A DNA stretch of 64,000 nt from Paenibacillus sp. OK003 (GTDB lineage: Bacteria > Bacillota > Bacilli > Paenibacillales > Paenibacillaceae), in assembly GCF_900109515.1 (NCBI RefSeq), contig NZ_FOBD01000001.1:372001-436000 (forward strand), read 5' to 3'. Shown piece by piece: positions 1-8,988 of the stretch. A program made the position numbers and the translations under genes. The notes under the pieces were generated by a model. That model was not told the origin of the DNA. It made no database searches and was given only the letters and a program-made list of their open reading frames with translations. Numbering within the stretch: position 1 is the first letter of the stretch; the number at the start of each line of letters is the position of its first letter.

Positions 1-30
1 CATAAGGTACAATTCATCTAAGCATTGAGT

Positions 31-49
31 GAGAATGATAATCATTATT
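31..49. promoter_or_regulatory. Fur box upstream of binding-protein gene
   Basis: The 19-mer GAGAATGATAATCATTATT is a near-perfect match to the Fur consensus GATAATGATAATCATTATC. It lies about 55 bases before the lipoprotein start and would repress it when iron is sufficient. Confidence 0.88.
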
Positions 50-104
50 TATAAAACATGTTCTCACCGATACAACAACAGATTACATAGGGGTGAAGGG
101 TATC

Positions 105-1106
105 ATGGTAAGGTTCAGTAAAGGCTTCAAAGGGTTGACGATCATACTGCTACTCATGGTTGTAGTTATATCGGGCTGTAGTGCAAATTCTGAGTCAAAA
201 GCAGAACAGGCTCCTGCATCTGGGACCGCAGTATCGGATGGCAGTACATCTGAAACAACAGAAAAAGAAGCTGAGACACGTGTCGTTCAGGATGAATTCG
301 GTGATGTGACGATCCCGGTGCATCCGCAGCGGATTGCTGGTATCTATGTGGAAGATTATCTCAAGGCTCTCGATATCACACCTGTAGTACAGTGGTATAA
401 TCCGATGTGGGGAGTGCAGGAATATCTGGATCTGGATGTGCCTCAATTTGATACTACAGGAAGCATTGAGGCTTTGTTGCAATATGATCCGGATCTCATC
501 ATTGTGGATGGCGGAGTGGACATGGAGAAATATGAGATGTATTCCAAGGTGGCACCGACGTATCGCCTGCCTGAAGATATTCTACAGGATTCCAATAAAA
601 TTTTAACGACCATTGCGGATGTTGTCGGTAAACCGGACAAGGGTAAAGAAGTTGTTGCGGCATTTGAAGCCAAGATTGCAGACGCTAAGGCGAAGCTTCA
701 GGAAACCGTTGGGGATGAGACCGTAGCGGTTGTCCGACTGAATATCAGCAATAATACATTGGCATTGTTCGGTGTGAAAAATCGATTTACCGGATTTATT
801 TATTCGGAGCTTGGTCTAACACCTCATCCTCTGGTCGCCAAGATGGAAGAATATCAGGAAATTCTGTCCGAAGAGGCTTTTCCAGAGCTTGATGCGGATC
901 ATATTATTGTATTTCCATCCAATGGAGAGTGGTCATCTCCAGAGAACAAGGAAGCATTGAAGGTGCTGGATAGCAAGTTGTGGAAATCTCTCCCGGCAGT
1001 CAAAAACAACCATGTGTACATGATGGAAAGATCGTATTGGCAATCAGGTGCGATTACGGCAAACACAATGAAGATTGATGATCTCTTGCAAAAAATGACG
1101 CCATAA
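105..1106 (+). CDS. Iron-siderophore ABC transporter substrate-binding lipoprotein
   Basis: Class III (FecB/FhuD-like) periplasmic-binding-type protein that captures ferric siderophore at the outer face of the membrane. A hydrophobic signal segment ends in a lipobox (VVVISGCSA), followed by a Ser/Thr/Glu-rich linker, then the two-lobed fold with the family signatures DPDLIIVDGG and VAPTYRL. The ATG at 105 is preferred over an in-frame GTG at 93 because the GGGGTGAAGGG ribosome site lies just before it. No permease or ATPase is adjacent, so it must borrow a transporter encoded elsewhere. A Fur box sits upstream, and the next gene is a Btr-like regulator carrying a related domain. The exact siderophore cannot be told. 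Confidence 0.9.
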   Translation: MVRFSKGFKGLTIILLLMVVVISGCSANSESKAEQAPASGTAVSDGSTSETTEKEAETRVVQDEFGDVTIPVHPQRIAGIYVEDYLKALDITPVVQWYNPMWGVQEYLDLDVPQFDTTGSIEALLQYDPDLIIVDGGVDMEKYEMYSKVAPTYRLPEDILQDSNKILTTIADVVGKPDKGKEVVAAFEAKIADAKAKLQETVGDETVAVVRLNISNNTLALFGVKNRFTGFIYSELGLTPHPLVAKMEEYQEILSEEAFPELDADHIIVFPSNGEWSSPENKEALKVLDSKLWKSLPAVKNNHVYMMERSYWQSGAITANTMKIDDLLQKMTP

Positions 1107-1119
1107 GCCTTTTCCATAA

Positions 1120-1158
1120 GAAAGTTCTTCCCTCAGGGTTGAAGAGCTTTCTTTTTTC
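1120..1158 (+). terminator. Rho-independent terminator
   Basis: Stem GAAAGTTCTTC pairs with the GAAGAGCTTTC side (one G-T mismatch) and is followed by a run of T. It closes the lipoprotein transcript before the next Fur-controlled gene. Confidence 0.8.
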
Positions 1159-1170
1159 GTTTACACTGTT

Positions 1171-1189
1171 GTAAATGATAACAATTCTC
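1171..1189. promoter_or_regulatory. Fur box upstream of Btr-like regulator
   Basis: GTAAATGATAACAATTCTC matches the Fur consensus at most positions (the core AATGATAA-AATT is intact). It lies 18 bases before the regulator start, so iron repression of the regulator is likely. Confidence 0.75.
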
Positions 1190-1206
1190 AATTAAGGAAG
1201 ATGAAT

Positions 1207-2862
1207 ATGTGTCCCACGATAACACAACTGATTCCCAAGCCCTGGCTGTGCATACTTCAGCATATGAAATACATGGATTATAGCCAACTCGACATTTCCA
1301 ACCGGCAGAGATATAACATGACATCATCACACGCTCTTTTCGTAGTGACGGGAGGGCATGGCTCAATAGACTCTTTGGACAATAGGGACACTCGCCTGGA
1401 AAAAGGGATGATTATGTTTGTTCCGGCTGGACGTACCATTGTGATAGAAGGCTCTAGTGAGTTGCAATATTACAGACTTGAACTGATGGTAGCTGAGGTG
1501 AAAGAAGATACGGCCAGTAGGTTGAGTATAAAAGACGAAACGGCGCAGCAAGGGCTTCCAGTCTTGATTTCAGATCCAGATCGGTTGCCTCTTATTGAGC
1601 TGAATTATAGTCCATGGAGTTCCTGTCTGAAATCGTTAGAACAGATATCGCGTGGGCAGACTGCTCATGATTGGCTGGATCAATGGGAGATGCAACTGCG
1701 TTTCCAGGAGTGGTTCCGAGGGCTGCTTCGGCAAAATGATCCCGAGATTGAATCGCCGGATGACCGTGCCCGGCTTCAAAGCTCGATTCGTTATATTCGC
1801 GAACACTACGATCAGCCCATAACAGTTGACGATCTGGCAGCAGAGATCCGGCTTACCAGATCCAGTTATACCCGACAATTCAAGGAGATCACAGGCAAGC
1901 TTCCGCTTGATTATGTAAATGCTGTACGATTGGAGCATTCCAAACTGCTGTTGCAGATGACCGATGATCGCTTGCATGATATTGCACAGAATGTGGGATT
2001 TAATAACGAGTATTATTTCGGCCGCCGATTCAAGCAATATGCAGGTGTTTCACCAGGGGTATATCGGCGCCATTACCGTCAAGAAGTACGTGTGTTTGCA
2101 CCGTATCTAGAGGATTTTGTACTGGCTCTTGGAATAAAACCCGTGTTGCAGTGCTCCCATCGCTCATGGGGCAGGCAGCATTATTTGGGAATGGAAGATA
2201 TCCCTGAATTCGATGTTACTCGGATGGATGCAGGTTTTAATGAAACGAATGTGCCTGAATTTATTATGTTGAACGACGGGTATAAACGCTGGAATCTGGA
2301 TCGGTTTGAGCAAGTAGCCCCGACGTTTTATATGGAGCACGAGGGTGAGGACTGGCGTTCCATTTTGAAATCCACAGCGGATGTGCTGGGGAAGGTAAGT
2401 CGGGTGCAGGATGTAATAGGTGATTATGAGGAAAAGGCGCAGGAAGCCAAGAAACGTTTGACACGTCATATGCGTGGCCAAACCGTCGCTTTTTTGCGTA
2501 TTTCTGCATCGGAAATTACACTCTATGGAAATCAATACGGTTATGTAGGACCTGTGCTGTATCAGGATCTCGGATTAACCCCGCATGTTCGTGTTCAGCA
2601 ATGGGCGAGTCAAAGTAGAAGAATCGGTATTGGACTTGAGCAGCTATGTCAGCTTGAGGCAGATCATCTCTTTATCACATTTGATAATATGGATTCTGCC
2701 TACCCCGGAGAGGAACGGAAGCTCCTGGATAGAGAGGAGTGGAAACTACTTCCTGCCGTGAAAAGTGGTCACGTATATGAGGTGGATTTTATGACCTGGA
2801 TGAATTATGGTGTTATATCCCATGGCAAGAAGATCGATGATATATTGCGATTTATGGCCTGA
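1207..2862 (+). CDS. AraC-family regulator fused to siderophore-binding domain (Btr-like)
   Basis: Three parts are visible: an N-terminal cupin-like sensor region (about residues 1-150), an AraC DNA-binding domain with two helix-turn-helix motifs (about 195-290, including DDLAAEIRLTRSSYTRQFKE and the C-terminal NEYYFGRRFKQYAGVSPG), and a C-terminal FecB-type binding domain (about 300-550) like that of the neighbouring lipoprotein. This matches the architecture of B. subtilis Btr, which activates siderophore uptake genes when loaded with siderophore; direct sensing is inferred here. ATG 1207 is chosen over ATG 1201 because AAGGAAG abuts 1201 but is well spaced from 1207. A Fur box lies just upstream. 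Its likely targets are the flanking binding-protein gene and a transporter outside the window. Confidence 0.88.
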   Translation: MCPTITQLIPKPWLCILQHMKYMDYSQLDISNRQRYNMTSSHALFVVTGGHGSIDSLDNRDTRLEKGMIMFVPAGRTIVIEGSSELQYYRLELMVAEVKEDTASRLSIKDETAQQGLPVLISDPDRLPLIELNYSPWSSCLKSLEQISRGQTAHDWLDQWEMQLRFQEWFRGLLRQNDPEIESPDDRARLQSSIRYIREHYDQPITVDDLAAEIRLTRSSYTRQFKEITGKLPLDYVNAVRLEHSKLLLQMTDDRLHDIAQNVGFNNEYYFGRRFKQYAGVSPGVYRRHYRQEVRVFAPYLEDFVLALGIKPVLQCSHRSWGRQHYLGMEDIPEFDVTRMDAGFNETNVPEFIMLNDGYKRWNLDRFEQVAPTFYMEHEGEDWRSILKSTADVLGKVSRVQDVIGDYEEKAQEAKKRLTRHMRGQTVAFLRISASEITLYGNQYGYVGPVLYQDLGLTPHVRVQQWASQSRRIGIGLEQLCQLEADHLFITFDNMDSAYPGEERKLLDREEWKLLPAVKSGHVYEVDFMTWMNYGVISHGKKIDDILRFMA

Positions 2863-2913
2863 ATGAGACAACACGTGAGGACTAAATCCTGCCGACTCTT
2901 CCGGTTGGACCAA

Positions 2914-2936
2914 ACAAGCCGGGAGTCCCGGCTTGT
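2914..2936 (+). terminator. Possible terminator hairpin
   Basis: ACAAGCCGGGA and TCCCGGCTTGT form a perfect 11-bp stem with almost no loop, 50 bases after the regulator stop. The following sequence is only weakly T-rich, so termination is probable but not certain. Confidence 0.55.
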
Positions 2937-3002
2937 GCATCTGTTTACAAACAGTATTCCAATCATAGAGGGGAGACCTGAGATGATTCGCTGTAAGCCT
3001 AA

Positions 3003-3668
3003 TTAGAGCGTTTCAACCAATTTCTGAATCTTTGATTGGGAAATTAAATATAAAGGACCCATTATTTCTATTTTGCCGTTCTTTACACGTATAGCGCTCT
3101 CCTGTTCTGCTGCGTAAACATCAATCTCTTCAGACAAGGGGAACAGGTAGCCTTGAACAAACGTGGCGTAGTCGCGTTGAGAATGAGATTCATAGGCAAA
3201 ATGATCAAAGCCAATACCATCATAAATAGTACTTGTTTCAACTTCATCAGTGTTATTCAAGCTTAACCATTTTGCAGCCATGTTTAACGCACCGGCGCTG
3301 GCACCCATTATAACGGCATTGCTGTTCTTAATAACATCCGATAATTCATAATCCGCCAAAAAATCGTTCTGCAAAACAGGATATCCACCGCATAAAAAAA
3401 TGACAGAAGCGTTTTGAATTAATCGCCGCGCATCTTCCTTCTGCATGCGGTAATCAATGAAATGATTTTCATCAAAAACAATATTAGCCTGATTCAACCA
3501 TGTCCATTCAGAAACATCATCAAAGTTAACTTGCTCACCTGTATAACCAGACGGATCAGCACTAATCATAACAAGCGATTTTCTGTCTTGTATATCCTCA
3601 TGCAAACAATGGACTAGCTTCTCTGGCAAAAAATGATTAAACCAACTGAGATAGTAGTGAGTTTTCAA
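3003..3668 (-). CDS. Peptidase S51 (dipeptidase E-like) family protein
   Basis: 221-residue protein with the S51 serine nucleophile elbow (IMGASAGALNMAAKW) and an upstream CGGYPVLQ segment typical of the family, whose known members include dipeptidase E (Asp-X dipeptides) and cyanophycinase. The predicted form is cytoplasmic, with no signal peptide. The start is TTG at 3668, placed about 9 bases after GGAGG on the minus strand. The gene is more AT-rich than its neighbours and stands alone on the minus strand, which hints at separate acquisition. Substrate preference cannot be judged from sequence. Confidence 0.8.
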   Translation of the reverse strand: MKTHYYLSWFNHFLPEKLVHCLHEDIQDRKSLVMISADPSGYTGEQVNFDDVSEWTWLNQANIVFDENHFIDYRMQKEDARRLIQNASVIFLCGGYPVLQNDFLADYELSDVIKNSNAVIMGASAGALNMAAKWLSLNNTDEVETSTIYDGIGFDHFAYESHSQRDYATFVQGYLFPLSEEIDVYAAEQESAIRVKNGKIEIMGPLYLISQSKIQKLVETL

Positions 3669-3855
3669 ACTTAATTACCTCCATATGTACTATTTACATT
3701 CATCCAATCTTAACGACAAAACGTATTTATCCAAATCAGTCTGACTCATTTTACGACTCATTAAGGTTATCAAGGTTGAACCAATGCGCAACAAGTTGTG
3801 AAACCAGCCACGTATGTAGGCAAAATTTGCATATGAGCAAAATAATATATAGGGG

Positions 3856-3885
3856 AAAAGCCTGTTCACTACTGAACGGGCTTTT
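3856..3885 (-). terminator. Bidirectional terminator
   Basis: AAAAGCCTGTTCA and TGAACGGGCTTTT flank a 4-base loop, with A and T runs at either side. It sits just past the 3' end of the VOC gene on the minus strand. The rest of 3669-3918 shows no credible gene. Confidence 0.75.
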
Positions 3886-3918
3886 TGGTGTGGTACTACC
3901 TCAGGTGATCCAGGAGAT

Positions 3919-4296
3919 TTAGTTTTTCTCCATAACAGCAAAGTAATTGTTTTCATCATCTGCAAAGTTGAATACTCTTCCACCAGGCATCGTTACAATC
4001 TCGCCAACCGTAACTTGTTTATTGGATAAGTGAGTGTAAAGTTGATCCAGGTTATCTGTGAAAAGCATAAGAGATGGTGTGCCAAGGTTTAATTCAGGGG
4101 ACATTTTGGCAACGAATTCTTTGTCGTGCAGGATAATGGTGGTTTGAGCATCCTTCACAGGAGCAATCTCGATCCAGCGCATTCCATTCCCATTGACTTC
4201 GTTAACGATATGGAAACCTGCTTTTTCTGTCCAAAATTGAAGAGCCTTATCCTGATCATTTACATACAACATAATTTGTCCGACTTGAGTAAACAT
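3919..4296 (-). CDS. VOC-superfamily (glyoxalase/bleomycin-resistance-like) protein
   Basis: 125-residue single-domain protein with the vicinal oxygen chelate pattern: an N-terminal beta strand (QVGQIMLYVNDQDKALQFW) and a second half-module ending in GGRVFNFADDENNYFAVMEK. Related proteins bind metals or small ligands and act as glyoxalases, dioxygenases or antibiotic-binding proteins; the role here is unknown. The start is ATG 4296, preceded by AAGGAGTG on the minus strand, rather than an upstream in-frame codon at 4329. It is a stand-alone gene with its own terminator. Confidence 0.82.
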   Translation of the reverse strand: MFTQVGQIMLYVNDQDKALQFWTEKAGFHIVNEVNGNGMRWIEIAPVKDAQTTIILHDKEFVAKMSPELNLGTPSLMLFTDNLDQLYTHLSNKQVTVGEIVTMPGGRVFNFADDENNYFAVMEKN

Positions 4297-4547
4297 TGAT
4301 TTACACTCCTTATATACGTAGTTGATCATGGTTGAAGCAGGTATGCCTTTGGATGTAGCTTTTTAGTTTGAGTCAAGCTTTATATTACCATATATGAGCA
4401 CCTGTCATACAACTTCAATTCAAGCACAAAAAGAGGAAGCATATGTCCTTGACTGCCGCATTGCGACATACCATTAGATAAAGGACAATTCGAGCGACCG
4501 AATTGCCTTTTAAGCACAGCCATGTAATGGCAGATGGGAGCGCTGTA

Positions 4548-6752
4548 ATGACGAAACGGGTAGTTCTATTGGAAGAAGGTACGGCAGAGATGAAAGGGCT
4601 AATGGGTATTAAAGGGGCTGAACTTGCGGCGTTGCTCCAGGCAGGTTGGCCCGTTCCGGCCGGATTCATTGTAACAAAGGAAGGCTGTCGCGCATTCTGT
4701 ACCCGTCTTGCACATCTTTCAGCTGAAGGAACCCAAGAGATTGGCAGCGCAATTCAGCATCTTGAGCAGCAATCCGGCAAATTCTTCGGCGATTCCTTAA
4801 CACCGCTGCTGCTTGCCGTCCGGTCAAGTGAATCGAGTTCCCGTAATACGGCATCCCATGCTTTGCTTCATGTAGGACTGAATGATGTGACGGTGGAGGG
4901 GCTCGCTAAGCAAACGAATGATCGTCAGTATGCCCTTAATTGTTATCGAATTTTATTACAAGATTATGGTCAACTGGTGTACGACATTCCGTATGACCTA
5001 TTTGAAGAAAAATGGGAAGACATCTCGATACTCGATGAAGCGAAGCTAGAATTCGCCATCGCGGAATATAAACGTTTAATAGAAGAGAGAGGACGTCATC
5101 CGTTCCCTCAGGATGTGCATTTGCAGTTAAAAGAAGCGATGCGTGCAGTTTTTAATGAAACTCAAGGAGCAGCTGTTCTTATACAGGTGATGGTCAATGG
5201 CGAGCGTGGTGACCGCAGCGGGTTCGGAACGGTATATTCTCGTCATCCAGGTACCGGGGAACGAGGTATGACAGGGGATTACATTTCAACTGATGCTTCT
5301 CGGCGTTCGAATGAAGGACTGGATCAACTGCGGAATGAAGAGTCTGAACTGTATGGTCTTTTGCAGGATGCTTGCGGTTATCTGGAGTCCCACACGAGAG
5401 AAGTACAGGAGATTCAATTTGTTGTGGATTCTGGGACCTTGTATCTTGTGGAAATTAGTGAAGCAAGGTTAACCTCACAGGCGACGCTGAGGAGTACTGT
5501 AGATCTTGTGGATGAAGAGGTAATCACCAAAGAGGATGCCATATTACGTATCCAGCCTTGGCATGTGACGGAATTGCTGAAAGCATCTTCAACTTTATCA
5601 TCCGAGTTACAGCTCCTACTTGAATGGGCAGATGAAATGAAGGGGCTTACAATACTTTCGAATGTGGATCATCCAAAGGACGCCGTGAAAGCCCGCGCAT
5701 TAGGGGCTGAGGGCATTGGATTGTGTCGGACAGAACAACTGTTGTTGTCTGCTTCGAGATTTCCTTTTGTACAGAAAATGATTCTGGCAGATAGTGAAGC
5801 TGAGCGCAAACGCGGACTGGAACGTCTGCTGCCGATGCAGCAGGCTGATTTTGAACAACTCTTTGAAGCGATGGATGGTTATCCGGTAACCATTCGATTG
5901 CTTGATCCGCCGCTGCATGAGCTGCTGCCTGATATTGAAAGGTTAAACGAACGACGTGAGCAGTTGGCTCTCAGGAAATTAGAGGAAAATAACACCGAAG
6001 TGCAGGAGCTTGAGCATGTTATTCACAGGGTGCTGGAATTGCATGAACAATATCCGTTGCTAGGACAGCAGGACTGTCGACTGGGAACCGTGTTCCCGGA
6101 AATCTACGATATGCAGCTGGAAGCCATTTTTCGTGCAGCGGTGAAGGGCATTCGCCAAGGACTGTGGGTGAGGCCTGAGATTATGATTCCTTTGGTGGGT
6201 CATGCCAATGAACTTCAGGTCATGAGAGATCTGGTGGATCATGTAGCGGACCAGGTGCTTGGAGAGGAGAAGCGTCACTGTCTTTACAGAGTGGGCGCAC
6301 GAATTGAAGTTCCTCGAGCGGCATTGACTGCAGCTCCTATCGCCCGTCATGCGGACTTCTTCTCGTTTGGCACCGATGAGCTGACACAGATGACGTTTGG
6401 TTACAGTCGTCACCATACGGAGAAGCCATTCCTTCATTTTATTGAGTCACAACGCTCACTGCCCAGCAATCCATTTCAGGTACTGGATATCGACGGAGTG
6501 GGGCAGCTGGTGGAGATGGCTCTCCTACAGGGCCGAATTCGGAAACCTCATCTAAAAGCAGGCATCTGTGGTGAGAATGCAGCTGATCCGGCTTCCATTG
6601 CTTTTTGCCACCGGATTGGTCTGGATTATGTAAGCTGTCTGCCAGAACAGGTACCGCTTGCTCGTATTGCTGCCGCTCAGGCGGCACTCCTTGCTCAGAA
6701 GCAGTACCCAAACGAAAACAGGCAGGATGGCGATATATCGACGATTGCGTAA
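4548..6752 (+). CDS. PPDK-like protein lacking the phosphohistidine domain
   Basis: About 734 residues, related along its length to pyruvate phosphate dikinase (PPDK, about 870-880 residues). It has the N-terminal ATP-grasp part (GTAEMKGLMGIKGAELAALL; GLND segment near residue 100; GFGTVYSRHPGTGER) and the C-terminal PEP-binding barrel (GLCRTE at about 391-396, VTIRLLDPPLHELLP with Arg450, CRLGTVFPEIYDMQ, GICGEN with Cys674). The swivelling domain with the GGMTSHAAVVAR motif, expected just before the barrel, is absent: the ATP-grasp region runs straight into the barrel. Several active-site motifs are altered (MPGMM replaced by RNTAS, GTNDLTQ read as GTDELTQ, GHRGCRLG read as GQQDCRLG). It cannot carry out the normal dikinase relay alone. 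ATG 4548 has GGGAG 7 bases upstream; a TTG at 4503 and ATG at 4527 are alternatives. Function is unknown: a pseudoenzyme, or an enzyme relying on a separate swivel protein. Confidence 0.85.
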   Translation: MTKRVVLLEEGTAEMKGLMGIKGAELAALLQAGWPVPAGFIVTKEGCRAFCTRLAHLSAEGTQEIGSAIQHLEQQSGKFFGDSLTPLLLAVRSSESSSRNTASHALLHVGLNDVTVEGLAKQTNDRQYALNCYRILLQDYGQLVYDIPYDLFEEKWEDISILDEAKLEFAIAEYKRLIEERGRHPFPQDVHLQLKEAMRAVFNETQGAAVLIQVMVNGERGDRSGFGTVYSRHPGTGERGMTGDYISTDASRRSNEGLDQLRNEESELYGLLQDACGYLESHTREVQEIQFVVDSGTLYLVEISEARLTSQATLRSTVDLVDEEVITKEDAILRIQPWHVTELLKASSTLSSELQLLLEWADEMKGLTILSNVDHPKDAVKARALGAEGIGLCRTEQLLLSASRFPFVQKMILADSEAERKRGLERLLPMQQADFEQLFEAMDGYPVTIRLLDPPLHELLPDIERLNERREQLALRKLEENNTEVQELEHVIHRVLELHEQYPLLGQQDCRLGTVFPEIYDMQLEAIFRAAVKGIRQGLWVRPEIMIPLVGHANELQVMRDLVDHVADQVLGEEKRHCLYRVGARIEVPRAALTAAPIARHADFFSFGTDELTQMTFGYSRHHTEKPFLHFIESQRSLPSNPFQVLDIDGVGQLVEMALLQGRIRKPHLKAGICGENAADPASIAFCHRIGLDYVSCLPEQVPLARIAAAQAALLAQKQYPNENRQDGDISTIA

Positions 6753-6856
6753 TGTTTCCATATCCCCTCATGGAATACCAACCCCAAAACTGTTATACTG
6801 AAATATGCGTTTTGTAAAAGGAACGTAAAAATTTCAGATAAGGGTTGAAAGCGACC

Positions 6857-8794
6857 ATGTTTAATTCCAAAAATGAGCGGACCTCATCACGGACCTTATT
6901 TGCCGTGTTATTTATTCTTATGCTGCTGAAGCTGTCGCTTTTGCGGTATTTCTTTTTCCAGGGTCTGTCCGGCATCGGTTTCGTTACTGACGCATTGGGG
7001 GCCCTGACAGTGGTATGCATCCTCGATCTGATCGTGCCAAAAGGCTGGAAGCGTCCAGTGTACGCAGGTTTTAATGTGTTGTTCTCGCTGGTATTGTTCG
7101 CGGCGACACTCTATAACGTACATTTCAGTTCGGTTCCCACATATACGGCACTCAGCGAAATTGGCCAAGTCGCCCAAGTAAGGGGCAGCATTGGACCTTT
7201 GGTGCGACCTGAGCACTTCCTGTTTTTTGTGGATATCGTACTGGCTCTGCCGGTATGGTTTATCTTGCGCAGTCGTCGTGCCTCAGCTCGTAACAGCAGC
7301 TATCGTGACAGTGGGCTCCATTTCGGCAGAAGCCGGAGACGGTATTGGGGCAAGTTGGGTGTAGCCCTCACGGCTGCATTTTGCATCGTGCTGTCCGGCA
7401 GCTTCATTGTCAAAGGGGAAACCATTGATAATGAACTGGTTCGTGCCGAAAATCTCGGCTTTCTGAATTACCAGGTGTCATCGGCGATTCTGACGAGCAA
7501 AGAAAATGAAGCCATTGCGAATGGCAACATTAACGAAACCATCGACAAGATTAATCAACTGGTTAGCAAGTATCCGTATCAGGATAAGTCGAGTCAGGGC
7601 ACTGCTATCAAAACCAAATATTTTGGTCAGGCCAAAGGAAGCAACCTGATTGTCCTCCAACTGGAGTCATTTCAAAACTTCCCGATTAATGCTTCTCTCG
7701 ACGGTCAAGTACTAACCCCGGTTCTGAATGATCTGGCCAAAGAAAGCTATTATTTCTCTCATTTTTTCCAACAGATCGGACAGGGAAATACATCGGATGC
7801 TGAGTTCATGTCGAACACATCCATCTATCCAACCGGAGTTGTACCTATGTCAGCAGGGTATAGTGACCGTGATCTGCCAAGTCTTCCGAAACTGCTTGGG
7901 AAAGAAGGATATGAATCTGAAACGTTCCACGTTAATGACGTCACCTTCTGGAATCGGAACAAAATGTATCCGGCGCTTGGATTCAATCGGTACTTCGACA
8001 AGCCCAGCTTTAAGAATGATAAGTTTAATGATTTTGGACCATCGGATGAGGAACTATATCGTGTAGGTGTGGAAAAAATGGCTGCGCATCAGGCTGCTAA
8101 TCAGCCGTTCTATGCTCAGTTCATTACAGCATCCAGCCACTCACCGTTTACGGTTCCTGCGGACCGGGCGAGAATTACCATTCCGGCCACAATCACCAAT
8201 ACGTTACTGCGTGATTACCTGCAAGCGATCAATTATACGGATTATGCGGTAGGTCAGCTGATCGATGAACTCAAGGCAAACGGGTTATGGGACAACACAA
8301 CACTCGTTATATATGGCGACCATTTCGGTCTGCCGGCAAACGATGAGATTACTCAGCAGATCCAGACCAATCTGGGCGTGCCCTATGACGGTAAAGTTAG
8401 TCGTTTCAACATCCCGCTCTTGATCCACACGCCGAAACAGGCGAAAGGTCAAGTCGTAGAACAGCCTGGTGGTCAATTGGATATATTGCCAACGGTGATG
8501 AACCTGATGGGTGTCTCTTTGAAGGAAGAGAAATTCACAGCCTTTGGACACGATCTGCTTAACATGGACCACAATGCGTTCGGTATCCGGTATTACTTGC
8601 CGACAGGTTCATTTGTGAATAATGACATTATGTTTATTCCGGGTGCGGGCTTTGATGATGGAACAGCCTACTCGTTAAAAACGTATGAACCCGTCACGGA
8701 TCTTGAGCCGTACCGTTCTGACTATGAGCACGTGCTCAGCTTGATGAAGCTGTCTGACGAGTATGTGAAGCTGTTGCCCAAACGTGCACCGTAA
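6857..8794 (+). CDS. LTA-synthase family sulfatase (membrane phosphoglycerol transferase)
   Basis: The N-terminal third has about five hydrophobic membrane segments, and an extracellular sulfatase-type domain follows. The catalytic threonine is seen at Thr312 in GQGNTSDAEFMSN, and further family signatures are LIVLQLESFQNFPIN, VNDVTFWNRNKMYPALGF and VIYGDHFGLP (metal ligands). These proteins polymerise or prime glycerol-phosphate lipoteichoic acid from phosphatidylglycerol, or hydrolyse phosphoglycerol lipids. Which of these applies cannot be told. The start is ATG 6857; a TTG at 6845 touches the AAGGG ribosome site and is unlikely. A single-gene transcript with a terminator at 8821. Confidence 0.9.
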   Translation: MFNSKNERTSSRTLFAVLFILMLLKLSLLRYFFFQGLSGIGFVTDALGALTVVCILDLIVPKGWKRPVYAGFNVLFSLVLFAATLYNVHFSSVPTYTALSEIGQVAQVRGSIGPLVRPEHFLFFVDIVLALPVWFILRSRRASARNSSYRDSGLHFGRSRRRYWGKLGVALTAAFCIVLSGSFIVKGETIDNELVRAENLGFLNYQVSSAILTSKENEAIANGNINETIDKINQLVSKYPYQDKSSQGTAIKTKYFGQAKGSNLIVLQLESFQNFPINASLDGQVLTPVLNDLAKESYYFSHFFQQIGQGNTSDAEFMSNTSIYPTGVVPMSAGYSDRDLPSLPKLLGKEGYESETFHVNDVTFWNRNKMYPALGFNRYFDKPSFKNDKFNDFGPSDEELYRVGVEKMAAHQAANQPFYAQFITASSHSPFTVPADRARITIPATITNTLLRDYLQAINYTDYAVGQLIDELKANGLWDNTTLVIYGDHFGLPANDEITQQIQTNLGVPYDGKVSRFNIPLLIHTPKQAKGQVVEQPGGQLDILPTVMNLMGVSLKEEKFTAFGHDLLNMDHNAFGIRYYLPTGSFVNNDIMFIPGAGFDDGTAYSLKTYEPVTDLEPYRSDYEHVLSLMKLSDEYVKLLPKRAP

Positions 8795-8820
8795 TTGAAT
8801 TCCTATATGTATGAAATACT

Positions 8821-8860
8821 ATAACGTCACTGGCTCACGAGCTGGTGGCGTTATTTGTTT
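8821..8860 (+). terminator. Rho-independent terminator
   Basis: ATAACGTCACT and AGCTGGTGGCGTTAT form an imperfect stem followed by TTGTTTATT, 27 bases after the sulfatase stop. Confidence 0.7.
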
Positions 8861-8988
8861 ATTCAACGTAAATCAAAACGTGTAATGAACGTGTAACTGA
8901 GAAGCAGATATCCTTTGAAACTGTAATTAATAATGTTACAATGGGTGGAGCAACCACTAACGCAGGATGACGAAAGGAATGAATATAG

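Noticed and set aside
3690..3983. 97-codon frame on the minus strand between the S51 peptidase and VOC genes
   Set aside because: It runs through the VOC terminator and into the VOC gene itself in another frame, with no ribosome site. The composition is not protein-like.
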